Below, piece by piece: positions 1-25,884 of a DNA stretch of 64,000 nucleotides. The notes under the pieces were generated by a model. The model was not told the DNA's origin. It made no database searches and was given only the letters and a program-made list of their open reading frames with translations. The first letter of the stretch is position 1, and every line of letters begins with the position of its first letter. The DNA comes from Mastigias papua (lineage: Eukaryota; Cnidaria; Scyphozoa; Rhizostomeae; Mastigiidae): positions 6,712,001-6,776,000 of the forward strand of contig OZ025283.1 in NCBI GenBank assembly GCA_964019165.1, written 5' to 3'. Both the position numbers and the translations under genes were made by a program.

Positions 1-231
1 AATATGTACCTCTTGTACCTCACCACATCCTCTGAGAGTGAAATATTGTTATATGAATGCTTTTTGCAGGCTGTTAACATCCAATAGAAAATACTTTATA
101 GGATCCACATATAAGCAAACAGTTGTTAGATAGTTTTGAACTTACATTAAGCTTTTCTATCAAATAGCCTTTCACTTAGGAGAAGACCTGTTATGCAAAT
201 GCTGATAGCTGTTTTGTCCTTGATTTTTAAG

Positions 232-3200
232 CCTTTTTCAAATATCATTACGCCGCTGTACTTATGGCCCAATTTGCCACCACTGGAATTGGATATACCA
301 TCTCATGCATATTCAACCCTATAAATTCTCAGATGGCAGCAGTTGTGATAGTTCTAATATCTTCACTACTGTCAGGTAAGCAATGGTGATTATTTCCTTT
401 CTACATCTTGACGGTGTGTTGCAGGATTATCTATTGCAGGGTAGTTTTACTTGAGTACAGAGCTTTGATTCTTAATGGCAAAAATTCGCTATCTACTATT
501 TCGACATGCTATATTTTAATAGCTCTAGTTGCTAAAGTTTTCAGCTTATCAAAACGTAATGTTCATTGGCTACAGCTTAACTAAAAATCATATTTTCACC
601 CCAGACTAACAGGGTTGTCGAAGAGGGGATAAGCGTGACTAAACACCCTCCTACCTTTTCCTAGGGAGGAAAAGGGATCAAAAGTGCCCGTCTTCGACAA
701 AAATAGTTCTAATACCTGCATCATGCTAAAATATGACAACAAAAACTTTCCCACAATTACCTTGAGAGCTCCAAGTTTTCGGCTTGCATTGTCCAAGTCA
801 GTCAGCATTGTCCAATACAGTCAGCATTGTCCAATACAGTCAGCATTGCAGGGGCGGATCCAGACCGACTTACGCGACTTACGGAAGTCAGTCAAAGTTT
901 TAGAAAATGTCCTGTGATTTATATCATTATCTTTTCTGAGTACAGGACAAAAATATTCTAAATTTGCAATTTTCGATTTAAACTTCTTCCATTATCTGCT
1001 TTCTACAGTCTTTTGACTTACTTGTCTGGTTTTCTATTCTTGGCTCGTGATTGCATCATCACAAAGTTGGAAAAAGAGGCCAGGATTCAACTAAATCTGG
1101 GTTATGCTTGACTTTACTCCACTTACGCAATAACTTAGAAATCAATTGTTTCCTTTTGTATTTTAAACAATAAAATTGGCGAATATGATTGGTAAGTCAG
1201 TCAAACTTGCATCATAGGATGCGCAGTCATAAAAAACCTATTGATTTTGAAACCACTTTGGGATCCTATTGTTTTTGTAAGTCAGTCAGAAAACGCGAGT
1301 AGTCGGTCAAGAAGTCCATCAGTGACTTACAGCTAGGTAGCCTCATAATCATTCTTCACAACAACAGTGATTCCAAGGGACTTAGAGAGAAACATTAAGG
1401 AGAGCCTGGAGAAAGGTGCAGCAGTACCCAACTTCATGTCATTTCTTAACACAGAGGACAATGAGGGGATTTTCCCTGCAAGGTTTGCTCCCATAGTGCT
1501 TATTCTGAACTATTGATTTACTATAGTCAAGAATACAGCGAGCTAGTCAACTGTCAAGTTTCCAAGTATAACTTCATAATGAGCAAAAATTATAGCTAAA
1601 ATGTTTTAAATACTAGAATAGATGAACTTGGATATTAAGCATGCGATAGGGGTTTTCCCTCAGTACCATCAAGTTTTTCATTCTTTTCATATGGAGTTGA
1701 ATGAATATCCAATCATTCTAGGGTTTTGCCTTAAAGTAGATATGTTGTTGCTTAGGTCTTAGATATATTTAGCGGGCAATAATGATGAATGAATAGTATT
1801 TACAATAATTCAAGAAATGCTGGAATGGGTTGCAGTTTTGCCTAAGATAACTTTTTGCTTGGATAACTTTGTTTTCCACTTAGTGCTTGACTTGAAATCA
1901 AGGGGTTGTGGGTAACTGCTTACTGCATTTGTCATGTACAGATTCGCTTAGACATGCCCATTCTTGAAGTTTATAAGAGTGCAACTTTTGCATGCACTAT
2001 TGCACACTATCTCTTAAGCAGCTTAGAGGCTTAACAATGTATGGTCATTCAAATTCTGAATCATACTAATTTTGAATGAAATCCTTCAGTTCTAGTACTG
2101 TTGGTAACTGTCTATACAACTCTTGCTCTTTGTTCATAACTGGTGAAAAAGCTTGCACACTGCTCAGAGCTCTTACTTCAGCAGAGTTTTATCTGCATTC
2201 ATATTCCTGTCCTTCTCATCCCATCTTGTTTCCCATGTTGAGAACTTTGAGGCTATACAGAATATTAAATGTTTGAGTCAGGCTAATTGTAGCAGCCTAT
2301 ACAACTCTTCCTCTTTGTACCTACCTAATGAAGAAAAAGTTGCAACACTGCTAGGAGCTCTTACTTCAGAGGATCTTTATCTACAGTAGGATGTCTATGT
2401 TTTTAATTCCTACTTTATTACCCATAATTTTCAATTGATAATGGTGAGTCTAGATTGAAAATTGTTGACCTATGCTCATCTTGTCCTGTAAGTGATCTGC
2501 TACAAGAAATAGTCAGTATACTTGAAAATATTGAGAGGAGGATTTTGTAATTTTGAAGACAGGTGTTGGAGGCAGTTCATTTGCATGAAAGCAATGGCAA
2601 GTGTGCTTGATGCTCCAGTCAGACCATAGTTTCCTCAAATCAGTGGATAAGGGACTTGCAGGAATTATTTCAGTCTTGGTACTGTGCTCCTGGAGCTGTG
2701 GGAGTTCTATGCCAGTAAGACCAACCACAAGCCTTCTCTAGCCCCCTTATGGTGGTACCTTAAAGTATCTCAGCCCATTGTTCAAACCAAATAATATGGT
2801 TCCTCTTTCCATTGTTGAAGATTTTTCTGATGTGGGGAAATGTTTTGGAAGTTACACCAGCTATGGTCAACAGATGATATCATTTTTGAGGGCAAAGCCT
2901 GTAAAGTCCAGTAATAAAATTGTAAAAAAGCAGGTTGGAAATACCTCTGATAGTAGTAAGCTATGAGAAACTCTGTTTCCTGATGAGAGTCACCAATGAA
3001 GAATTTATTTTCCACTCAAGACTCAGAATCCTCCTAAGCTGGATTATTCCTGTGGCTTTGGATCAACAGTTGACCATACCAAAGTTACCATATGAAAAAT
3101 TCAGATTTGAAGACTGTTGGAAGACGAGGTACAATATTCAAAGGCACCCAAATAGGCATATTTTGAGGCATTGCAGACATGATGAATCAATTATTTTTTT

Positions 3201-4154
3201 GTATTTTGTATTTTTAATTATTTATCCAGGGTAATACATTCAGTTGATATGTAAGAAAACTGTTTTACAATGTGCCCTGCTAAAGAAAATAATTATATCT
3301 AACCTAATTACATGTAGTATTTATGTTATAAACTCTATAGTAAAAGCAATGAAGAAAACAAATCTTAATTTGACCAGAAAGAAGAATTGACCAATAGAGC
3401 ACTCTCATGAGACAACATTCTTAGAATGCTGGGTAAATTTTTGCGCCGAAGGCGCTAATATCTGACTCGACATCTGTAAGTCAGTCAATTTTTTGCTCTG
3501 GATCCGCCCCTGGCATTGTCCAATACAGAGCAAAGTCCCTTTCTGAGATCGTCTTTGTGATCTTTGCTGGAGTAACTCGCTTTCAGCATCAATTCTTGCG
3601 GCGAGTCTGAATATCGCCTAAAAGAGACAGCAGCTGATTTAATCTAAGTCGCATCCACTTCATATCGTTCTGAGAACATACTATAAAACAGTCAAAACTA
3701 TGAGAATGTAATTCAGTTTAGATTTTATCAATTAGAGCTTGCTTTCTATCTCAGATAAGAAAGATTATCCATTTAAGGTATTCAAAATATTGATCACTTT
3801 TAGTGTGGCAACACTTCTGTGACATTCATTCCAAATATATAAAAGTATATGATAGTGATATCATTGTTTTTAGGTTCAATGCCAACATTATGCAAACTGG
3901 ATGACATCAATGTGATTGGCCCAATGGCTTACAGTTTGTCCTATTGCCGTTGGTTCGTCGAGGCATTGTTTGAAAAAGAAGTTGAAAGGTTACCAGCTGT
4001 AATGCAGACAGAAATAGACTTTTTTGCATTCGAAAACAACTATGATCTTGACAGCTACGGCCTATGTATGCTGGCTCTGTTGGCATTTGGGATCTTTTTC
4101 CGCATTGTCGCATTCTTGTGTTTAGTATTCACAAACCGTGGGCAGCAAAAATAA
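232..4154 (+). CDS. ABCG24/28-like half-transporter, copy A (3' end only; exons 13-14)
   Basis: Only the last two exons lie in the window: 232-375 and 3874-4154 (TAA). The first encodes membrane helices 4-5 with the motif [16 protein letters not shown]. The second starts GSMPTLCKLDDI, contains [17 protein letters not shown], and ends with a final hydrophobic helix and the tail TNRGQQK. Phases (1 before, 1 between) and exon lengths (144 and 281 nt) match exons 13 and 14 of copy C exactly, so these are the end of a gene whose 5' part lies to the left. By family knowledge this is the C-terminal half of an ABCG membrane domain. The intron between them is 3.5 kb, against 0.6 kb in B and 1.2 kb in C, because a 2.66-kb transposon-like insert sits in it. 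No frameshift or premature stop is visible in the two exons, so the gene may be functional. Confidence 0.88.
786..848. repeat. 19-bp tandem repeat, about 3.3 units
   Basis: Units of the form GCATTGTCCAATACAGTCA follow each other, the first with small changes, and stop at the left terminus of the element starting at 849. Another partial unit resumes at 3513 on the far side of that element, so the insertion went into this repeat. Confidence 0.75.
849..3512. mobile_element. hAT-like non-autonomous DNA transposon in the last intron of copy A
   Basis: The left end reads CAGGGGCGGATCCAG and the right end is its exact inverse, CTGGATCCGCCCCTG. Both flanks carry GCATTG, a 6-bp match that falls within a host tandem repeat, so the true duplication length is uncertain. 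The CAGGGG start is typical of hAT ends. A short motif, roughly TAAGTCAGTCA, recurs near both ends (about 883, 1194, 1277 and 3477), as transposase-binding subterminal repeats often do. Two imperfect copies of a roughly 95-bp block lie near 2102 and 2289. No transposase-like reading frame is seen, so it would depend on a helper element. Confidence 0.7.
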
Positions 4155-4327
4155 CGGGTGAAATCCTGGCTCTCGTAGCAACTTTATGTGTCTACATTGT
4201 CATTTGATAATACCTGTCACTTAAATAGTTGCTATTTAAGCATATTCATCATTACTGTCTTTGTCAGCAATGCAATTTTGTTGCTTTCATTATCAATAGT
4301 TTTATGTTGGGTTTGCACTTAGACAAA

Positions 4328-4333
4328 AATAAA
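4328..4333 (+). other. Candidate polyadenylation signal of copy A
   Basis: AATAAA lies 174 nt after the stop of copy A and is followed by GT-rich sequence. It is the first such hexamer after the stop. No comparably placed hexamer was seen after copies B or C. Confidence 0.5.
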
Positions 4334-4817
4334 AGTGTATGCGAGAATGTGAGTAAGCAATTTAGTGAGCAAGGTAGGATAGTGAGTTAATCAGTAAGCG
4401 ATTGGCTATTCCATAGTCATCCATATCATTCAAACCGTCATCGTATATACTTGAAGGGGTGGGGGTGGCCAGGACAGCCCTGTGTTTGTCACGTTGATGC
4501 TATTTTGGCTAATGCCCACTTGACAGTATAACTTCATTGTGTAAGCCGTGATCATGAATACATTGAATAACTTGCGTGCTAATAGGTTGGAATGTTTCTT
4601 TCATGAATATGGAAACGGTTTAATGATAAGCAATCCTTACACACCAGACACTGATACTAAAAGGATTCGTCATCCACGTACAAAACAGCTTAAATCGCAA
4701 ATTTCTGTAGTGAGCTAGCGTGTGGAAAATGGTGTTGCCTTAAGTTTGGCTTCATGTCCTCTTGACGGGCGAAGACTTTTTACAGTACTAACATGGAAAT
4801 CTTCAGCATAGTTAGGC

Positions 4818-5106
4818 CTACAATCGTTGCCAAAATTGCTGGAACGAATTGCACTTTTCCATGCCTAGCTTCCCCCCTCCCTCGTACCATATTGTGTTAC
4901 TGTGGTGTAAGCTTGTTGTCTCTTAGAACTCGGTCATTTTCAAGCGAAGCAAAGTCTTATCTACACAATCCAACATTGTTTTGCGGGGGGTGGGGGCTTT
5001 CAATCACTGAAACGGCTCGTTTATTATGAGTACTAATTGTGTCAATATCATGCCGTTTAATCTCAGAAATGTATGGTGTTCCAAGAAATTTTGGCAACGA
5101 TTGTAG
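4818..5106. mobile_element. MITE, family 'CTACAATCG'
   Basis: The ends are inverted copies: CTACAATCGTTGCCAAAAT at the left and its near-exact complement at the right, about 28 bp in total. A diverged second member lies at 38927-39206 in copy C intron 1. There is no coding capacity. Superfamily is not assigned. Confidence 0.65.
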
Positions 5107-5809
5107 CTATGACTATGAGTGCTTGCGTATAATCCTTATTTGGTATTAGACTGTTATTACAATCAAGCACTGCATAGAAAACAAAGCCACAATAAAGTAT
5201 GCAAAATATAGCAAATAAGAGTATATAGGTTGAGAGATCACTGAATTTGAAGAATAACTTATGAATAATGCAGGCTGAAAACTTAGGCTTTCGATTATTT
5301 GAGTTGCTTTTAAATGCAAAAGTAGTGTGACTGTTATGGTATAAAAGTAGCTGGAATAGTGCTTGTAGATTAGATTTTATTTCTTATTGTGCTACTCTGT
5401 TCGGTTTTGTTTTTGCATACTTCTTATGTCAAAGTAGCATATTACCAAGGACTTGAAGCTATGCACTGATCTTCAAGCGAATTTACACCCTGTTCACCCA
5501 GGACCAAGCCATGGGGTGGCTTAAATCAAATTTTTACTGGGATTGTGCACTTTGTGGTGAAGAGGTTAAAATTGGCACGTACACACATACAAAGTTTTGC
5601 ATGCTCAAACCAATGAGCTATATGATCACTTTGGTAAATTGCAGGATAATCTATGTTTAAACGAAAGAACGTCGCTTCCAGAGCTAAGTCATTCTAGGCT
5701 ATTACGTATGTAGGAAACAGTCCATTGTATTAATTGTTGCTTCCTTGTCAATTTAAGCTTGTGAAATATCACTATTAACGTAATTGACTCTAAATGAGCT
5801 AGACTTGGA

Positions 5810-6130
5810 ATGGGGGACTCGTTTCCAAACCCCCAAAATCAGTTTCCAGGCACGCAACAAGGAATTCTTGAAGGGAGGGACCTAATCATCAAAAAAGCCA
5901 CTCTAAACACTTATGAAAGAGAGTGTACAATAAACAAATATTTTTCAGATTTGGAAACAAATGATCGTATGGTTTCAATATTTCATTACTCTCATGTGTA
6001 GCAGGTCTACTTAACAAAAATGCAATAAACAGGTGTAAAATGCTCCAAGAAAAGGGCCCTTTTACCTTTTTAAGGAAAAGGGCAGGTGTCTAGACCTCCA
6101 GGGCCCACCCTATTATTGCACACCTGGTTC
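5810..6130. repeat. Dispersed repeat; paralogue of 36830-37230
   Basis: It aligns along its length with 36830-37230: shared stretches include TTTTCAGATTTGGAAACAA versus TTTTCAGATTTAGAAACAA, and GTCTAGACCTCCAGGGCCCA versus ATCTAGACTTCCAGAACCCA. It lacks the roughly 108-bp foldback half-element that interrupts the other copy, so it serves as an empty site. Origin unknown. Confidence 0.6.
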
Positions 6131-9100
6131 CTCAGTAACAGTACAGAAATGAGATTACAGGTAAGCATATGGTGGTTTTGATGCCAATGATAAAATTTTA
6201 ACATTTTGAATACATACAAAAAGCAAATGTAAAAAGTGTTATATCTTTATCATTTTTAAAGCTAATGCAATTATCCTTAGAACTGCAGAATTTGTTGATT
6301 TGATGGTAAATGTGAGCGTGGAAAATATTTATTGGAATACTTAAAATTGTGACAAAATATCACCAGCTTTTTTACCAGATCTCTAAATAAGGAACCTTAA
6401 AAAGACGAAAACTGCTGATATGCCATAACTAGAAATGGTGGAGAAGTGTGATAAATGATCATATATTCAATTTAATTAGATAAGATTAGGAAATTCAAGG
6501 AAAGAGCTAGTTGCTACTGATGGAAATAATGTTGACTGTGTCCCAACCACTGATCTTTCTTTGAGACCAGTGATCCCAAACTAGAACACTGATATCTTAT
6601 GGCCTTATAATCACGAAGAGGCAGACACTCGAATGTTGCCTCATGTATTCCACACTGCCTCTCATGGACAAAATACCATTTGAGACAGTTGAGGTAAATA
6701 TTTTGGCACTTGCTGCTATAGTAGCAGAGAAAGTCCCTGAAATTCTGCAGCCGTGGTTGGCGTTTGGAAGTGGGAAAAATTTCTGATACGTTGCAGCTCG
6801 CAGAGTAAAAGATGTTGACTGCTCCTCAAACAGCACTCACGCTGCCAATGTTCCACGCTTTAACAGGATACAACATTTCTCGTTAGCACTAAATCCAGAC
6901 AAACCAGTCATTCCATAGATAAAACCCCGCCCTGTGCCAAACTTTCCTACTGTGCCAAGGCGAAATTATACCACTCTTTGCATTTACAGTACCATCTGTT
7001 TACCATAGCAAGACAATAAAAAATGGTCACTTTTGAAGAGCCAACTTACGAGAAAGATATACTTATCATGAAGTTGGATGCTGTGTCTCTCTATACAAAA
7101 TATGTGCCTTAGGGTCAGATTTCTAAGTGCTTTAGGGGTCAATAATTTATAACTATAGGAGCGGCTTAGAGCTGGAGGGTGTGAAAACTTCTACAGAAAT
7201 CGCACTAAAATGAAACGCAAAAGTCTACTGACTACTACAAACTGCTATAATTGTTCTCTATCTCATGTTTCATGTGCCTTTTTGCACTGCTCTGTTTAGC
7301 ATTTACTGCAGTTGTTTGTTCAAGTGAGTGTCAAGCTCAAAATAAACTTTCTCTTGAAAACTCTTCTGTTCCTTTCGCAAATAAATCTCACAAAGAATGA
7401 TATTGCTTCCATTACAAAGGTTTTCTTGCAATATTTCCAAGCAAGTAACTTTGCAAAATACATATTATAGGTGATCTTTTCAGATAGATTGAGGTAAAGT
7501 ATCAATGAAGAAAGCTACAATGAAATGCCTACAAAAAACTTATGCCAAAACTTAGTTCTGTAGATTGGAACTTAGTTGGGTCATTCCATGCCAAGTGGAT
7601 TTAGGGTTCCACATGGACCATCTCAGATTTTCTTAAAACTTTGTGGTAATGTTTGTATATGTAAGATAGGAACATTGCGAAAATTTCAGATAGATATCTC
7701 TTGCCGTTCCAAAGATATGAGTTGTCAAATATTCAAAGTTACCTTGGAATGTGGCGTTTTCAGGAAAGGAGACCAACAACTTTGTGAAATTTTTTACCTA
7801 TTTCTCAATGGGGTAGGTAAACTGTTAGACACAAATGGAAGGGGTATAAAACTTTTGGAAATTTTCCTCATTATGACCTACCCTTGTACTCAGAGCTATA
7901 AATGATCGACCCCTTACGTAGGCTTGTGTCCTTAACTTATAATTTCATGTAAAGCTGGTTTTACTTAATACGCTTCTAGCCCTCTCCCAGCAAATACTCA
8001 GTCTTGACGTCTCAGTTTCAGGTGTAGAAGATAGGAGATGGACAGGGGGTGTTTCCGCTCCAACTACAAGAAATTGGCTTCTTTGTCGATCCAGAAACTT
8101 TAAGATGAAAACATGTATTTGCCTTAAGACTTAGAAAAAATACATAATTTTCCACAAGAAGACCATTGCAGCTAATGCATTAGTGGCCATCTTTCGATAT
8201 ATTTGTACTCTTATGTGCTGAATAGAAGGAAGGCGTTTAAAGCATTTGCAATTTGAGAACTTTGCTCAGATTTGCCCTTCCCATCTTTTTAACGCTGGTT
8301 ACGTGCTTACTCAACTTGTGAAACGAAACGGTAAGGCTCAGAAGCAGTAAAACACAGAATATCGAGGTGTGGTTATGGAAATCACAGATTCTTCATTTTC
8401 TTGTCCTCCAACTCTTCAGATCCCGATTTCCGGTTGTATCAGCGGGAAGAAAGAACAAGGTATAGAAACACAGAATCCAAAAGGAAAATGCGAATGGAAA
8501 TTGAGAATGGAAGTAGACCATTATATTTATTTCAATGTAGAAAAGAATATTGGTAGTTCCTGGTTCAAGACCGGTTGTCATAGGACTGTAATGCTCCACA
8601 ACACTTGGACAGAACCTTATAGAAATTAGCGTTTTGGGCATGAATATCTCTAAAATGAATTCATGGTATCTATTATACAGCTCCCTTGGATAGATTTACC
8701 GCTTTTGTACATAGAACAACGGGAATTAGAGCATCCCTGAATTTTGGGGTGTTTACTGTAATGACCATTAAGAGCTGCCGGCCCTTGAAAAGATGTGAAC
8801 TACGTTTCCAAACGGGGGCCCTAAAGTCTCTATATCGTTGTTCACGTTCCACTTTGAACTTTTACTTGCTGTTATGTTAACTTCGTCAATCCTCCAAAGA
8901 GTATTTCTTACATTCTCTATTTGCTATGTTTCTCTTAAATAATAGTTGACCTTTTAACTTTATATTGAACGACCTAACTTCTCTCAGCTCGTCTTCAATT
9001 GATTCTACTTCATTCAGATTGTCTCCAGCATAAATTCCACTTTGTAGAAAAAGGAAATCTGTGGGACTTTAATGTTCAACATTGAAATAACATTATGTTT

Positions 9101-9452
9101 GGCTCTTGAAGACCATGCTTCCTAAGACGAGAAATCATCGCGATAGGGAAAGCATTTCACCATTTTGTTGCTATTTCCACTGTCAGAGACTGATAATGGT
9201 AAAGAAAGAGTGCAAATTCAGTACATGACTTCGGCAACCTTTTTCAGCTTACCACCCTATTTCAACTTTGTATCTGTATTAAAGATCCCCCGTGATTGAT
9301 CATTAAGCACGTGGTGCGCTTTGCCAGTAGCCCTATTTAGGAACTTAAGTGCATTGATTTCCAGTTCTTAACTCCAAGAGTATTCTGCTCAAAGTCGATA
9401 ACCATTTGAAAGAAGCTGCATAAAATATCAGAGAGAGAGAGAGAGGGTAATA

Positions 9453-23163
<13,711 letters not shown>

Positions 23164-23185
23164 GTCAAAAAGACAACGAATTAAT

Positions 23186-23810
<625 letters not shown>

Positions 23811-24331
23811 TCACTTTACTTTACACAACAACCAGATGTTTGGTTTTTCCTCACACTTATTGAAGCAAAGCCCATACTCTATTGTCCTGTCGTAAGTGAA
23901 TATATCTTGCGTTTAGTAATCTTAGCTTACTTTTCTCTGAAAAAAGCATCTTTTATCTTATGATTACTTTGTGACTCTATCTGTGCATCATTATCTTAAG
24001 ACAGTTTAGAAAAAATAGTTCATGCCCAACTGGTGTAAATGATTCAGTACCATCATGGCAGCTATGGTACCATAAACCACGGATTACTTTCTGACGTATG
24101 AAAAAGTTTACCCTGTGGACAAATATGGCGGGTGGCTGTACCTGGAGTCCAATACGAATAGCTACCAGTTCCATCTTTTACATGCAGAGTCAGATTATAT
24201 GCCACTACAATGTGCATTTCCTATCCTTATGCGAGCAAGTTGGAGAGGTCTTTTTATTTGAAGTTTTAGGGACAATTGCCTGCTTGCCGCTCCTTCCTGG
24301 TGCCACTGTCAATATTTTAATCAAAATGAGC

Positions 24332-24792
24332 TACACGCTATTTTTTATAAGGAACCTAGCTAAAGGCCTAGTTCTAAAAGTTCCTTATTTTCCGACTTCT
24401 GCTTATTAAATTCTAGTACTAAAAGTTCCTTAATAGTTCCTTAATTTTCAATGCACATAGAGTGCCACAAAATGGCACAGACATTAGAAAAGCATTGAAA
24501 TTCTGAATTTTACTCTTAATTATGGCTATAACTCAACTTCAAAAGCACAAATGCGATAGGAAATAAGTTCTATATATGCAAAAGCATAATTTCAATCAAG
24601 AAGTATCATGTCTATTCTATTGATATCATCCAATGTAATGTAATCTTCACTTGCATCTGAGTACAGTACTCGGAATTTGAAAATGAAAAGTTCCTTAGGG
24701 ATTTTTCCTTTAGTAGTATAAGTTCTTTAAATATTTCGGCCTTCTACATGTAGGTTCCTTATAAAGTGGTTCCTTATAAAAAAAGCGTGTTT
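24332..24792 (-). mobile_element. TA-flanked MITE, 460-bp member, inverted
   Basis: This is the reverse complement of 41124-41583 over nearly its whole length. Ends are CACGCTATTTTTTATAAGG and CCTTATAAAAAAAGCGTG. The centre carries TTCTATATATGCAAAAGC, the complement of GCTTTTGCATATATAGAA in the other copy. No coding capacity. Confidence 0.85.
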
Positions 24793-25691
24793 AGCCAGAT
24801 ACACGAATGGAGGCTTTGAAACAATTATTTTTCATTGCAACAAGTAATCAGAGATCAAATATCAGTTTTAGAAAGTAGAAATATCAGTCAATGAATCAAC
24901 CAGGCCCGTAGCCAGTGGGTGTCATAGAGAGGCAAGGGTCTCCTTCAAGTTCCAAAAAATATGTAATTCAATGCATTTTGAACATTACTGGGGATACCAG
25001 GACGCCCAGCTGATTGATAAAAATTTATCCGGCAGCACAGTTTCATTGCATCGCTGCACAAATTCGTAATCACTGAATCTTAGAATCACTGCCTTATTTG
25101 GAGTGTTCTTGGCAACTACGGCAACTAATAATGGTCTCGGAAATTTAAGTAGTGGCCTCGGGAAAAAGATTTAGTGGGGAAAACAGGACACCTTAATACG
25201 TTTCTTGTTCGCAAGAGCCCATTTGGGTTCAGTTGTCTATGTTTATCACTTCATTATCCCACATAAGAGTTTATCACATCTGCTGTCCAATTATAAGGGA
25301 GGGCAACATCCTGTTCAGAAGCCTCCATATTTACAGAGCAACAAAACGTTAATCAAACAAAAAGATAAGAACAATGGAAAGTTTTAACAGAAGTATTTTG
25401 TTTGGTTTAAAGATGATAACTAACCATGGTATCATTTTCCCGAAAATTGAAAGGTGCAGTTTGCAAACATTTTTCTCCGGGGTAAACTCCCGGGCCCCAC
25501 TGTTACCATTATCCAGAAACAGTGGTATTGGACAATCGTGTTAAATTAAGTATTGCTTAGAATCTTGCCTGACCATAAGAGTACGGCAACGATGGCGGAT
25601 ATATATACTGATTGCATATATTAGAGCTGCTTGATAAAGGCGAAAGCCGAAAGTGACCATAAGGTGCTAAAAACCAGGGGAGTTAAAACAA

Positions 25692-25884
25692 GCCACTGTG
25701 GTCTAGTGGTTACGACGCTTGCCCGGAATGCGAGAGATCCTGGTTCGATCCCAGGTGGTGGCAAGTTTTAGTTTTCTCCTGGTTTTTCTGAGCATTATAT
25801 CAACCTTTCCGTTTGCACCGAAAAAGGAGAAATCCTGGTTACTCGCTAGCTACTGATTGCATATATATATATATATATATATAT
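25692..25884 (+). mobile_element. tRNA-derived SINE with (TA)n tail
   Basis: The first 72 bp (25692-25763) fold as a tRNA cloverleaf: acceptor GCCACTG/TGGTGGC (two G-T pairs), anticodon stem CTTGC/GCGAG, and T-arm CCTGG/CCAGG around TTCGATC. Box A-like GTCTAGTGGTTA and box B GGTTCGATCCC give an internal Pol III promoter. Position 33 is C rather than T, and the apparent anticodon GGA would need a long variable arm that is absent, so this is a SINE head and not a working tRNA gene. A 97-bp body follows, shared with 18487-18576, then a short TA tail. Confidence 0.75.

Larger units (their letters stand above)
4155..9452. other. Intergenic spacer A-B (5.3 kb)
   Basis: No exon of the ABCG family and no other convincing coding sequence is seen here. 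It holds a MITE (4818-5106) and a dispersed repeat (5810-6130). Open frames near 7576-7905 and 8369-8641 show no recognisable domain and no splice context and are probably chance. The promoter and 5' UTR of copy B must lie at the right end. A short (GA)n run (9431-9445) sits just before the B start codon, and no clear TATA box could be assigned. Confidence 0.6.

Noticed and set aside
232..375. Copy A as a pseudogene
   Set aside because: The two visible exons are open, with correct phases, splice sites and stop; the 5' part cannot be judged from this window.
7576..7905. 109-codon open frame in the A-B spacer
   Set aside because: No recognisable domain, no homologous position in other spacers, and no splice or promoter context.
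8369..8641. Overlapping open frames on both strands in the A-B spacer
   Set aside because: Mirror frames with no domain features; most likely chance openness.
24906..24960. Transposon-like start CAGGCCCGTAGCCAG
   Set aside because: No inverted partner was found within a plausible distance.
25692..25763. Functional tRNA gene
   Set aside because: The cloverleaf is good, but position 33 is C, the anticodon would be GGA without the serine long variable arm, and it is fused to a SINE body repeated elsewhere.
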